Source: Kineococcus rhizosphaerae
GTDB lineage: Bacteria > Actinomycetota > Actinomycetes > Actinomycetales > Kineococcaceae
NCBI RefSeq assembly: GCF_003002055.1
Contig: NZ_PVZF01000017.1
Span: 1-54,067 of the forward strand
Length of the DNA: 54,067 nt
Direction of reading: 5' to 3'
Below the pieces are notes generated by a model. The model was not told where the DNA came from. It ran no database searches and was given only the letters and a program-made list of their open reading frames with translations. The first letter of the stretch is position 1. Every line of letters starts with the position of its first letter. Both the position numbers and the translations under genes were made by a program. Positions 17,043 through 25,054 of the stretch are shown piece by piece.

Positions 17043-18080
17043 CTAGTCTTCGTCAGCCTCTTGAACTCCGCGCTGAGCGTTTCGTGGCACGGACCATGAG
17101 CCGTCGCCCACCTTAAATCGAACACTGGTCATGAGATCGGTAAGTTGCAGGTCTGGTAGCGGTTCGCTATCAGAAAGTGACTCCACTACGGCATCCAGCG
17201 GGGCATGAATGTATTTTCCTAGAAATATCGCCATCTCTGCACTTGCAGTCGCGCGCAGGTGGTTCCAGGCATCCTCTCCTAGGTAGCGTTCCCCACCCGC
17301 CGCAAGGTATGCCTCCACGAGTTCAGCAAGCTTTGGATTATCCGTAGGGTCCAGCACTACCAGAACGGGCACGAAACCCGCGGCTTTCGCTTCTGCGGGA
17401 AAAGTCAATTCTTCACGCCAGCGGCCTTGGCCGCTGGCGGCAATGGTAACGCGGATTTTTATTTCGTAGGCCCTGTTGTCAATAACGCAGTCAATCTGAC
17501 GTCCTTTAGATGTGTCGTTCAGTCGACGGATCGGACTATTTCGCGCACCGAAGGAAGCGCCACCTAGCGCTGCGGAGATGACGGGCTCGAAAAGATATCC
17601 AGTATCTTGCGCAGCGCGATTGTCGATATCAAAAAGCCATTTGCGCCAAACCAGTAACGCAGCGAGCGACCTGTTTTCTAGCTGTTTGTACTGCAGCAAT
17701 GCACGTGGACCAACCTGGTCCATAGTCGCAAACGGCTGGGTTTGTAGCACTTGACGATACTTAAGGCGAAATTTGTGAATCGTAGCGAGGCAAGCGACGT
17801 AAGTCTCAAGCTCGGCATTAAGTGTGAGTGCAATTTCAAATAATTCTCGTGCGTCAACCCCTGGAAATTTGAAGGTTAGACCAAAGTTGTCATCGAATAG
17901 ATCGGGGACGGTTGAGATCGGTTGTGGAAGACCTTCCACGCCCGTGTCATGAGCGGCAATGTATATCAAAGCGCGAACATGATCTGGCGTGAGCCTCACC
18001 GCCTGCGCGGAGCTTCCAGGGTTCAGGATGGATTGAAATCTGGATGACTGTGCTGTTGTGAGCGGCAACTGGGACTCCAA
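17043..18080 (-). CDS. Type II restriction endonuclease, probably ApaLI-like
   Basis: 345 residues. A PD-(D/E)xK core is visible: GRQIDCVIDNRAYEIKIRV gives D197 and E206-I-K208, followed by TIAASGQGRWREELTFP. The pattern GYLFEPVISAALGGASFGARNSPIRRLND around it resembles my recollection of the ApaLI-type (GTGCAC) endonucleases, but recognition specificity is unproven. The gene abuts the C5 methyltransferase: the apparent TTG start (18080) directly follows its TGA. Alternatively TTG at codon 5 (18068) starts translation, with GGAG a few bases upstream. Codon use and GC are clearly lower than outside the island, indicating transfer. Confidence 0.75.
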   Translation of the reverse strand: MESQLPLTTAQSSRFQSILNPGSSAQAVRLTPDHVRALIYIAAHDTGVEGLPQPISTVPDLFDDNFGLTFKFPGVDARELFEIALTLNAELETYVACLATIHKFRLKYRQVLQTQPFATMDQVGPRALLQYKQLENRSLAALLVWRKWLFDIDNRAAQDTGYLFEPVISAALGGASFGARNSPIRRLNDTSKGRQIDCVIDNRAYEIKIRVTIAASGQGRWREELTFPAEAKAAGFVPVLVVLDPTDNPKLAELVEAYLAAGGERYLGEDAWNHLRATASAEMAIFLGKYIHAPLDAVVESLSDSEPLPDLQLTDLMTSVRFKVGDGSWSVPRNAQRGVQEADED

Positions 18081-19388
18081 TCAACTAAAAAGCGAGGGCT
18101 GGCCGGACGTTGAACTGTACCGCTGGTTAACCAGTCTAACAGTTTTGGCTAGCGCTGGGCTCATAGCTTCTGCATGAGTCACGATAAAATCGATAAGTTC
18201 TCCCCGGACGTCACCTGGAGGTCGCTTTAGGGTCTCCAAGACAGCACTCCCAAGGGCCGCCGCGAACGCTGCAGGAATTGCATTACCGATCATTGTGGCA
18301 ATTTCAGAACGGTTGCCAGAAAAATGGAAATCGGCAGGGAAAGTCTGCAGAATCGCGGCTTCGCGAAGAGTAATCATTCTGTTTTCTGTTGGATGAACGA
18401 ACTCACGAACAGCAGCACTCGTGATTGCTTTCGACGGCTCACCCGAAACTAGCCTGCGAAGTCCTGCTGGCGCGCCACCGCGCTTTTCGGTGGGCATCCC
18501 GTCTCCAACACGTCGATTTGCGCGCCTGGCGTAGCTCGCATGGTGGAGTGAGGAATCAAGATCGCGCATAGTTTGACCAGGCTTTAGGGCCTCAATACGC
18601 TTGCGCTCAAGTTCCGAAGACTTTCGCGGCACATTTAGCTCATCCGCTAGATCCGAGGCTGTACGTGCAAGTGCGTCACCTACAGTGCGCGTGTACGGCA
18701 AACCGATCCCTCTCCGCCATACACCTGGAGCGCCACTCGCGCTATGCGACGGTTCAAGCTGTGCGGGAGTTCGTCCTCTAGAGGCAATCGCAATCACGCG
18801 CTTGCGCAATTGAGGAACGCCAAAATGTGCCACGTTTAGCTTTTCAAGTCGTATGGAATACCCCGCCTCAACAAGAGGATCAATAAGATCGACTACAAAT
18901 GCACCGCCGCCAGCCGTCAAGAATCCCTCTACATTCTCGAAGACAATGACGCTTGGCTCTAGTTCGACGGCAAGTTTTGCGTAGTGCCGCACAAGGGTGT
19001 TCCGAATATCGATCTCACTTCGCGCGCCTGCGGACGAAAACCCCTGACATGGGGGGCCTCCAGCAACAACATCAGGGGCCAAGCCGCCGCAGTGACTCTT
19101 GATATCCGCGGGAGTTACATCTCGAATATCCGCTTCGATAAATGGAATACTCGGAAAGTTGATTCGGTGCGTTTCAGCAGCAGAATGCCAGAAATCTGAA
19201 GCAACCGCAACGTCGAGGCCGGCGTCCTCAAACCCAATCGTAAGGCCCCCCGCACCACAGAAGAGATCGACCACTTTTACCTGGGGGAGGCTGGGGGTTG
19301 ATGACATGACTGGACTCAGCATGCTGGCGATACTAGCTTGGCGGTCCGACGGTAGCAGCGAGCGCCACGTCATCGGATCTACGATCAT
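18081..19388 (-). CDS. C5-cytosine DNA methyltransferase (restriction-modification)
   Basis: 435 residues with the m5C-methyltransferase motifs in order: motif I DLFCGAGGLTIGFEDAG (from residue 41), catalytic motif IV GGPPCQGFSS (Cys114), motif VI ENVEGF (151), motif VIII QLRKR (193-197) and motif X IGNAIPAAFA near the C-terminus. The region between VIII and IX (about 215-330) is the target recognition domain. It protects the host from the adjacent endonuclease. ATG 19388 is the longest start; alternatives at the internal Met codons just before motif I (for example MSSTPSLPQVK) are possible because no strong ribosome binding site precedes any of them. Confidence 0.92.
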   Translation of the reverse strand: MIVDPMTWRSLLPSDRQASIASMLSPVMSSTPSLPQVKVVDLFCGAGGLTIGFEDAGLDVAVASDFWHSAAETHRINFPSIPFIEADIRDVTPADIKSHCGGLAPDVVAGGPPCQGFSSAGARSEIDIRNTLVRHYAKLAVELEPSVIVFENVEGFLTAGGGAFVVDLIDPLVEAGYSIRLEKLNVAHFGVPQLRKRVIAIASRGRTPAQLEPSHSASGAPGVWRRGIGLPYTRTVGDALARTASDLADELNVPRKSSELERKRIEALKPGQTMRDLDSSLHHASYARRANRRVGDGMPTEKRGGAPAGLRRLVSGEPSKAITSAAVREFVHPTENRMITLREAAILQTFPADFHFSGNRSEIATMIGNAIPAAFAAALGSAVLETLKRPPGDVRGELIDFIVTHAEAMSPALAKTVRLVNQRYSSTSGQPSLFS

Positions 19389-19807
19389 GCGGACTCATGT
19401 CCCAGTGGCCCATTGGTCAAGGCTTACCCTTTTAAGGCGCACCAGGCGCCCAATTTATTTGTGCGGCATCTAAGAATAAACCCTGCGTCGTTGGCCGGTT
19501 GAGCCTGTAACGACCTGGAGCAGCATTACCATCAGCTTTCTGTCCTCAGGCAATGCATGGCTGCAGGTAATAATCTTAGTCGAATATTTAGCAGCAATTT
19601 CGATATGCAGGCGTCAGAGCTGGCTCGTAACTCGTCTTGATTATCGCTTTCCCGGTCTTTGCGCCGTTCTTGGCCCTACTCGTCTACACGGCCATTGCTG
19701 TGACGGCCGTCCTCGCTCATAGGGGCATTCTCACCTGCAAGCAAATTGTGATCTTGAAGGCAGTCGAGCACCGGACAATTCTCCCTGACTCGAGCTCGAG
19801 CTTGCCG
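19389..19807. other. Intergenic island DNA, no gene seen
   Basis: 419 bases of reduced GC between the methyltransferase start and the Vsr stop. No supportable gene on either strand. A perfect 12-bp palindrome CTCGAGCTCGAG lies at 19789-19800 just downstream of vsr and could be part of a weak terminator. Confidence 0.5.
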
Positions 19808-20248
19808 CTACGACCGGGCATGCACGATGCCATGTACCCGGTCCGCAGCAGCAACGGGGCCTTCATGTTCCCACACTCGCACCACATGCCACCCAGCGCC
19901 CGAGAGCAATGCGTCGGTGTCGCGATCACGGGCGGTGATGCTCGCCAGCTTCACCCGCCACCAGTCCTCGTTCGCCTTCGGTGGATGGAGGTGGATGGGG
20001 CAGGAGTGCCAAAAACAGCCATCGACGAAAACGGCGACCTTCGCGCCGCGGAACACGAGGTCGGCGCGGCGACGGCGGTTGGTACCCGGCGGCGTCGAAT
20101 CCACGAGGTAGCGCAGACCGCGGCGGTGCAGTTCGCGGCGCAGCGCGAGTTCGGGGCGTGTGTCGCGGCGGCCGGTGCGGCGCATGATGCGGGCAACGGT
20201 GGGGTTCGAGGCCTGTGGGGCGGGGCCGGGTTCCTGCCACGCGCTCAC
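19808..20248 (-). CDS. vsr: Very short patch repair endonuclease (Vsr)
   Basis: 146 residues. Family landmarks are RIMRRTGRRDTRPELALRRELHRRGLRY, catalytic Asp in RADLVF (D63), the zinc/His motif DGCFWHSCPIHLHPP (77-90), WWRVKL and GWHVVRVWEHE. Vsr nicks next to T:G mismatches that arise by deamination of 5-methylcytosine, so it accompanies the C5 methyltransferase on the same strand. Its GC is higher than that of the other two island genes, closer to the host, which may mean a different origin or longer residence. Confidence 0.92.
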   Translation of the reverse strand: MSAWQEPGPAPQASNPTVARIMRRTGRRDTRPELALRRELHRRGLRYLVDSTPPGTNRRRRADLVFRGAKVAVFVDGCFWHSCPIHLHPPKANEDWWRVKLASITARDRDTDALLSGAGWHVVRVWEHEGPVAAADRVHGIVHARS

Positions 20249-20554
20249 TACTGCACCCTATGCGCATACGAGGTGCTAGGGGGAGGTGGACCCTCCATGG
20301 GAGATTGGGGTAGATCCCCAGCGGCGCCGCCGCACGACCGCGCTACCGTGCCGGCGAGGCTAGGCGTCCTGCCTCTGTCGTCATGATCATCGCATCGGAA
20401 AAGGTCAATCCGTCGTCGACGACGCGGGGCCGCAGATCATGGATCGGAGACCCTGCACACTGGACACCACCCCGGTAGCTTCGTACATTTCTTTCTGGCG
20501 CCTTCCTGCGCTACCTTCTGGCAATCAATCAGACGCTCCCCGGTGATGGCCCCC
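20249..20554. other. Right junction of the island, no gene seen
   Basis: 306 bases between the Vsr start and the NrtR-like stop, with mixed composition. I see no tRNA, integrase remnant or direct repeat matching the left edge, and no piece of the missing aldolase C-terminus. Confidence 0.45.
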
Positions 20555-21175
20555 TCACCGTCCTCGCCGGACGAACAACCGCGCCGGCTTCCCGACCTGC
20601 CCGCTGCTGAGTTCCCCGGTGTCCCGCAACGCCGGTTCGACGCGCCGCCGGAACGTGTCGCGCGGCAGGGCTCCTCCGGCGACGGCTTCGTGCAGCGTCT
20701 GCAGCTGCCGCAGGGTGAACGGCTGGGGCAGCAGCCCCGCCGGGTCGGGAGCGGCGGCGTACTCGCGGCGGGTGTGCTGCACCCCGAGGTCGACGATCTC
20801 AGCGTGGTCGAAGGGCAGCGGACCGGTCCGGTCGGGCGGGACGAGCCGGACGTCGTCGGGGACGGGGGTGAGCCGTTCCCAGGGCACGACGTCGAGGTGC
20901 GCGACGGACAGCACCCAGCCGCGGTCGTCGCGGTCGAGGGCGTCGAAGACGTGGAGCTGGCGCGGCCGCAGTCCGTCGACGTGCGCCTTGTCCCGCAGCG
21001 ACCGCAAGACGGCCTGCGCGAGCGTCTCGCCCTCGTGCAGGAACGTCCCGGGAAGGGCCCACCCGCCGCCGGGTCCGCGCACCAGCAGCACGGACAACCC
21101 GGCGTCGGGGGCGACGGTGAGGACGACGGTGTCGACGGCGACAGAGGGCCGCACGTAGGACTGGAGGTCGGACAC
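20555..21175 (-). CDS. NrtR-like Nudix transcriptional regulator
   Basis: 206 residues. An N-terminal Nudix fold (VAVDTVVLTVAPDAGLSVLLVRGPGGGWALPG...) has a degenerate Nudix box: the REUXEE residues are replaced by LRSLRDKAH, so hydrolysis is unlikely. The C-terminal winged helix FTLRQLQTLHEAVAGGALPRDTFRRR and the KPARLF ending are typical of NrtR repressors, whose Nudix domain senses ADP-ribose-type ligands. GTG 21175 is preceded by a weak CGAG. It is divergent from an ADP-ribosylglycohydrolase fusion with two near-identical operator copies between the genes, which strongly suggests autoregulation and control of that enzyme. Confidence 0.85.
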   Translation of the reverse strand: MSDLQSYVRPSVAVDTVVLTVAPDAGLSVLLVRGPGGGWALPGTFLHEGETLAQAVLRSLRDKAHVDGLRPRQLHVFDALDRDDRGWVLSVAHLDVVPWERLTPVPDDVRLVPPDRTGPLPFDHAEIVDLGVQHTRREYAAAPDPAGLLPQPFTLRQLQTLHEAVAGGALPRDTFRRRVEPALRDTGELSSGQVGKPARLFVRRGR

Positions 21176-21184
21176 GGCTCGATA

Positions 21185-21204
21185 TTGTCGCAGATGTGCG
21201 CTAA
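21185..21204. promoter_or_regulatory. Candidate NrtR-like operator, copy 1
   Basis: TTGTCGCAGATGTGCGCTAA differs from copy 2 at only two central positions. Its half-sites TTGTCGCA and (inverted) TTAGCGCA frame a 4-bp centre. It lies just upstream of the regulator start. Confidence 0.6.
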
Positions 21205-21211
21205 CGTCGAG

Positions 21212-21231
21212 TTGTCGCAATTGTGCGCTAA
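21212..21231. promoter_or_regulatory. Candidate NrtR-like operator, copy 2
   Basis: TTGTCGCAATTGTGCGCTAA, with CGCA-N4-TGCG as the perfect inverted core. It starts 27 bp after copy 1 and ends 14 bp before the GTG of the divergent ADP-ribosylglycohydrolase gene, so binding would also cover its promoter. Confidence 0.6.
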
Positions 21232-21245
21232 CCGAGGAGGCCACC

Positions 21246-22691
21246 GTGGACCGACAGCACCGGGCGATGGGCGCGATCGTGGGCTCGGCCGTCGGCGACG
21301 CGCTCGGCGCGCCGTTCGAGTTCGGCCCCCCGCACGCCTTCTCCGCCCGCTTCCCCTCCCCCGCCCGCGGGGTGGCCACCGAGATGTGCGGCGGCGGGTC
21401 GCTGGGCTGGGAACCCGGCGAGTTCACCGACGACACGCAGATGGCGCTGCTGCTCGCGCAGTCGCTCGTCGAGCGCCCCGGCCTCGACGAGGCCGACGTC
21501 TTCACGCGGTTCCAGCGGTGGGCGCAGGCCGGGCCGCCGGACATCGGCATCCAGACGTCGGCGGTGCTGGGGTCCGGGCTGCCGTGGAAAACCGCGGCCG
21601 CCGAGCACGTCCGCGCCGGGCACCGCGCGGCCGGCAACGGTTCACTCATGCGCACCACCCCCGCCGCGGTCTTCTTCGCCCGCGACGGCCGCGAGCGGAC
21701 GATGGAGGCCGCCCGCCGGATCAGCGCCCTCACCCACGGCGACCCAGCCGCCGGGGAGGGCTGCGCGCTGTTCCACGAGGTGTTGCGCGTGCTGCTCGAC
21801 GGCGGCGACCTCGAGGACGGGCTCGTCCTCGACGCGGTGCCCGAGCCGCACCGCACCAAGTGGGCGCAGGTCTGCGACCCGGACTGGACGCCCACCGACG
21901 CCACCGAGTCCAACGGCGCGGTGTGGCCGACGCTGGGCTCGGCGTTGTGGGCGCTGCGGAACTCCACGACGTTCGAGGAGGCGCTGCGGCTCGTGATCGA
22001 CCTCGGCGGGGACACCGACACCGTCGCCTGCGTCACCGGTGCCCTCGCCGGGGCGCGCGCGGGCATGACGGGCCTCCCGATCCGCTGGAGTTCCGTGGTG
22101 CACGGACGGGTCACCGGGTTCGCAGGGACGTGGGAACTGCGCGACCTGCAGTGGCTGGCGCTGCGCCTGGACGGGTCGACCGCGGCCCTGCACGAACCGC
22201 CGCCCACGCGGGGTCTGACCCCGGTCGAGGTCACCGACGGGGTGTGGGCCGCCGACCTCGACGGTGCCCGCCGCAGCGACCCGGACTTCGCCGTCGTCTC
22301 GCTGTGCCGCACCGGAGGACGCTTCGGCCACGACGTGCAGCGGTTCGCCTACCTCACCGACGACGACAGCAACACCGAGCTGGACACCGTCCTCGACGAC
22401 GTCCTGGACGACATCGCGGCCCTGCGCGCCGACGGGAGACGGGTCCTCGTGCACTGCCACGCGGGGGCGTCGCGGACCGGACTGGTGCTGCGAGCGTGGG
22501 TGATGAGGGGACGCGGGGTTTCCGCGCGGGAGGCGACGAGGCAGGTGGCGGCGGTCTGGCCGCACCTCAGCGACTGGAACTCCAGCTTCACGGCGGCGCT
22601 GGACCGGCGGGCGGAGCAGTGGACCCGCTCGACCTCGGCGCTCGCCTCGCTCAGCCGCCGCCGACGGGACGACCGACAGAAGCGCACATGA
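21246..22691 (+). CDS. ADP-ribosylglycohydrolase / dual-specificity phosphatase fusion
   Basis: 481 residues in two domains. Residues 1-300 are a DraG/ARH-type ADP-ribosylglycohydrolase with GSAVGDALGAPFEF, metal-binding EFTDDTQMALLLA and GGDTDTVACVTGALAGA, all acidic ligands present. Residues about 325-470 are a protein-tyrosine/dual-specificity phosphatase: VHCHAGASRTGL is the CX5R signature (Cys404, Arg410), with upstream Asp-rich AYLTDDDSN as candidate general acid. GTG 21246 has GAGGAGG upstream. It is divergent from the NrtR-like regulator. A combined ADP-ribosyl hydrolase and phosphatase could remove ADP-ribose and phosphate from one substrate, or process ADP-ribose phosphate. The substrate is unknown. 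Confidence 0.88.
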   Translation: MDRQHRAMGAIVGSAVGDALGAPFEFGPPHAFSARFPSPARGVATEMCGGGSLGWEPGEFTDDTQMALLLAQSLVERPGLDEADVFTRFQRWAQAGPPDIGIQTSAVLGSGLPWKTAAAEHVRAGHRAAGNGSLMRTTPAAVFFARDGRERTMEAARRISALTHGDPAAGEGCALFHEVLRVLLDGGDLEDGLVLDAVPEPHRTKWAQVCDPDWTPTDATESNGAVWPTLGSALWALRNSTTFEEALRLVIDLGGDTDTVACVTGALAGARAGMTGLPIRWSSVVHGRVTGFAGTWELRDLQWLALRLDGSTAALHEPPPTRGLTPVEVTDGVWAADLDGARRSDPDFAVVSLCRTGGRFGHDVQRFAYLTDDDSNTELDTVLDDVLDDIAALRADGRRVLVHCHAGASRTGLVLRAWVMRGRGVSAREATRQVAAVWPHLSDWNSSFTAALDRRAEQWTRSTSALASLSRRRRDDRQKRT

Positions 22692-22724
22692 TACATGTTC
22701 ATCCTACAAGCGCGTGTGTAGCAT
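22686..22724 (+). promoter_or_regulatory. Nested palindromes before the AlbA_2 gene
   Basis: ACATG-ATA-CATGT (22686-22698) and CTACA-N8-TGTAG (22704-22721) lie directly upstream of the GTG at 22731. TAGCAT (22719-22724) is a -10-like element six bases before that GTG, which suggests a leaderless transcript. The operator function is inferred. Confidence 0.35.
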
Positions 22725-22730
22725 GTAGAG

Positions 22731-24212
22731 GTGCATGAGCAGGCTGCCGTCACCGCCGAAGAACTGCTGACGCTCCTCCGACACCGCGGGGAGACGGCGA
22801 CGCTAGAGGCCAAGTCCGCAGCGGGAGGTCTTCCGAAGAGCCTGCTCCCCACCCTGAGCGCCTTCGCCAACGGCCAAGGCGGTCGGGCCGTCCTGGGCGT
22901 CGACGAGGCCCGCGGTTTCACCGTGGTCACCGGGTTCGACGCCCCCAGGACGGCGCGCCTGCTCGACGAAGCCGCGACGACCGAACTGTCCCCACCGCTG
23001 CGTCTCGACATCGCTGTCGAGGACGTCGACGGTGGCCAGGTCGTCGTGGCCCGGGTCCACGAACTCCCCGCCGACGCGAAACCCTGCTTCGTCGTCAGCC
23101 GCGGCGAACGGGCCGGCTCGTACACCCGGTCCCACGAGGGTGACCGCGTCCTCACCGACTACGAGGCGCAGGCACTGCGGGACAACAGAGGTCAGCCCCG
23201 GTACGACGCCGCACCGACCGAGGCGGACGTCTCGGACCTCGACGAGGACGCCGTCGCGGCTCTCCTGCGCCGGGTCCGTCGGCGACAACCTCGGATCTTC
23301 CGCGAGGCGTCCGACGAGCGGGTGCTGCGGCAGCTCAACGTCCTGGTTCCGGCCGGGGACCGTCTGGTGCCCAGCCTGGCCGGGCTCCTCACCCTGGGCA
23401 GCTACCCGCAGCAGTTCCACCCGCAGGCACACGTGTCGTTCGTCAACGTCCCGGGCGCGGTGAAGGGCGCCGGCCCGGCGGACGGCCCACGGTTTCTCGA
23501 CAGTCAGACCCTCACCGGTCCCCTGCCCACGATGGTCGAGGACACCGTCGCGGCCGTCCTGCGCAACTCACCCGTCGCCGCGCGGATCGACGGCGTGGGT
23601 CGCGCCGACCGGTTCGCCTACCCTCCGGACGCCGTCCGGGAGGCCGTGGTCAACGCGCTGATGCACCGCGACTACGGCCCGCACAGCCTCGGGACGCAGG
23701 TGCAGGTCGAGATGTACCCGGACCGCCTCGACGTCGTCAGCCCCGGTGGGCTCTTCGGTCCGGTGACGAGCGACGAACTGGGCGAGGTCTCCTCGAGCCG
23801 CAACAGCCGACTGGCGCTGCTCCTGGCGGACGTCGTCCTGCCCGGCACGGACCGGGTCGTGTGTGAGAACCGAGGCAGCGGCATCGGCGTCATGCGGGCG
23901 GTCATGGCTCGTGACGGTCTGCGCGCACCGGAGTTCACCGTCTCCCTGACCCGTTTCCGCACCACGCTGCGCCGGGAGCCGGCGGCCGCGACGACATCCC
24001 CTCCCGTGCACCGCGGCCAGGCACGACGCGTAGACGTGCTGCGGGAACTGCTGAGCGACGGTCGTGAACACCACGCCGGAGAACTGGCCGAAGCGCTGGG
24101 GGTCGGTAGGGCCATGACCAACCGGTACCTCAACGAACTCATCGCCGCCGGTGAGGTCGAGGCGACCGCACCGCCCCGGGACCGGCGCCGCCGGTACCGC
24201 AGGACCACCTGA
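22731..24212 (+). CDS. AlbA_2 / HATPase-type ATP-binding protein with C-terminal winged helix
   Basis: 493 residues. The N-terminal AlbA_2 (Schlafen-like) domain has ETATLEAKSAAGGLPKSLLPTLSAFANGQGGRAVLGVDEARG. The middle contains the HATPase_c_4-like region YPPDAVREAVVNALMHRDYG, YPDRLDVVSPGGLFGPVTSDELGEVSSSRNSRLA and VCENRGSGIGVMRAVM. The last ~60 residues (VDVLRELLSDGREHHAGELAEALGVGRAMTNRYLNELIAAGEV) form a winged helix. Such proteins are annotated as putative DNA-binding or transcriptional regulators, and their biological role is poorly defined. The GTG start has no strong ribosome binding site and seems leaderless. It follows the ARH fusion by 39 bp in the same direction. Confidence 0.85.
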   Translation: MHEQAAVTAEELLTLLRHRGETATLEAKSAAGGLPKSLLPTLSAFANGQGGRAVLGVDEARGFTVVTGFDAPRTARLLDEAATTELSPPLRLDIAVEDVDGGQVVVARVHELPADAKPCFVVSRGERAGSYTRSHEGDRVLTDYEAQALRDNRGQPRYDAAPTEADVSDLDEDAVAALLRRVRRRQPRIFREASDERVLRQLNVLVPAGDRLVPSLAGLLTLGSYPQQFHPQAHVSFVNVPGAVKGAGPADGPRFLDSQTLTGPLPTMVEDTVAAVLRNSPVAARIDGVGRADRFAYPPDAVREAVVNALMHRDYGPHSLGTQVQVEMYPDRLDVVSPGGLFGPVTSDELGEVSSSRNSRLALLLADVVLPGTDRVVCENRGSGIGVMRAVMARDGLRAPEFTVSLTRFRTTLRREPAAATTSPPVHRGQARRVDVLRELLSDGREHHAGELAEALGVGRAMTNRYLNELIAAGEVEATAPPRDRRRRYRRTT

Positions 24213-24298
24213 GGCGCCCACCTCGTACACCCGCGCCGACACCCCCGGACGGGTGATCACGTCTCAACCTCCCGGTACCCGGTCCCGACACGACGACC

Positions 24299-25054
24299 AT
24301 GGGGATCGCGGGAGGTGGCGCGCAGGAGCAGGCCCGCCGCGCCGCGGCCCGCGTGGACCGTCTGCGCCACGAATTGAGCGCCGCGGAACTGCGTGAGCAG
24401 CTCGCCGCCGCCGAACGCCGCGAGCACGCCTGGTCCGCCGGGGCGGAGGGTGAACGGCTCGTCGCGCAGGCGCTGTCGGAGCTGGAACCGCACGGGTGGC
24501 GGACGTTGCACGACGTCCACTGGCCGGGCCGGCCGAAGGCGAACCTCGACCACGTGGTGGTCGGGCCGGGCGGGGTCGTCGTCGTCGACGCGAAGAACTG
24601 GTCGGGTGCGGTGGGCGTCCGGGACGGTCACCTGCGGCAGAACGGGTCCCGGCGCGACCAGGCGCTGGAGGGGGCGGCGAGCGCCACGGCCGCCGTCGCG
24701 GCGCTGCTCCCTCCGCGGCACCGGTCCGCCGCGCGGGGCGTGGTGTGCCTGGCCGGTCAGTCGCTGCCGCCGACGGGGACCACCGGCGGGGTCGTGGTCG
24801 TCGGACGCGACCACCTCGTCGCCCATCTGCGCTCGCTGCCTCCGCGGCTGTCACCGCGCGAGGTCACGAAGATCACCGAGTTCCTGCGGACGCAGCTGGA
24901 CAGCCCGGGACTCGCGACGATCGGGGCGCCCGTCCCTCGTCGCCGGACGAGCGTGCGCCGGCAACTGCTGGAACTGCTGCTCGCGCTGGTGTTCCTGTTC
25001 GTCGCCTCCGGCCTCCTGGTGGCCGGGCTCAGCCGGCTCGGCGGAACCGGCTGA
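24299..25054 (+). CDS. NERD-domain protein with C-terminal membrane anchor
   Basis: 251 residues. An N-terminal charged helix (QEQARRAAARVDRLRHELSAAELREQLAAAERREHAWSAGAEGERLVAQAL) precedes a NERD (nuclease-related) domain with WRTLHDVHWPGRPKANLDHVVVGPGGVVVVDAKNWSG; the D...DAKN residues are the PD-(D/E)xK-like core. A single hydrophobic segment near the C-terminus (LLELLLALVFLFVASGLLVAGL) likely anchors it. It converges on the exonuclease gene with a 26-bp overlap. A DNA-processing role is inferred from the fold only. Confidence 0.82.
   Translation: MGIAGGGAQEQARRAAARVDRLRHELSAAELREQLAAAERREHAWSAGAEGERLVAQALSELEPHGWRTLHDVHWPGRPKANLDHVVVGPGGVVVVDAKNWSGAVGVRDGHLRQNGSRRDQALEGAASATAAVAALLPPRHRSAARGVVCLAGQSLPPTGTTGGVVVVGRDHLVAHLRSLPPRLSPREVTKITEFLRTQLDSPGLATIGAPVPRRRTSVRRQLLELLLALVFLFVASGLLVAGLSRLGGTG

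Noticed and set aside
19637-20386. Plus-strand open frame over the Vsr gene
   Set aside because: The minus strand encodes a full-length Vsr with all catalytic motifs, and the plus frame has none.
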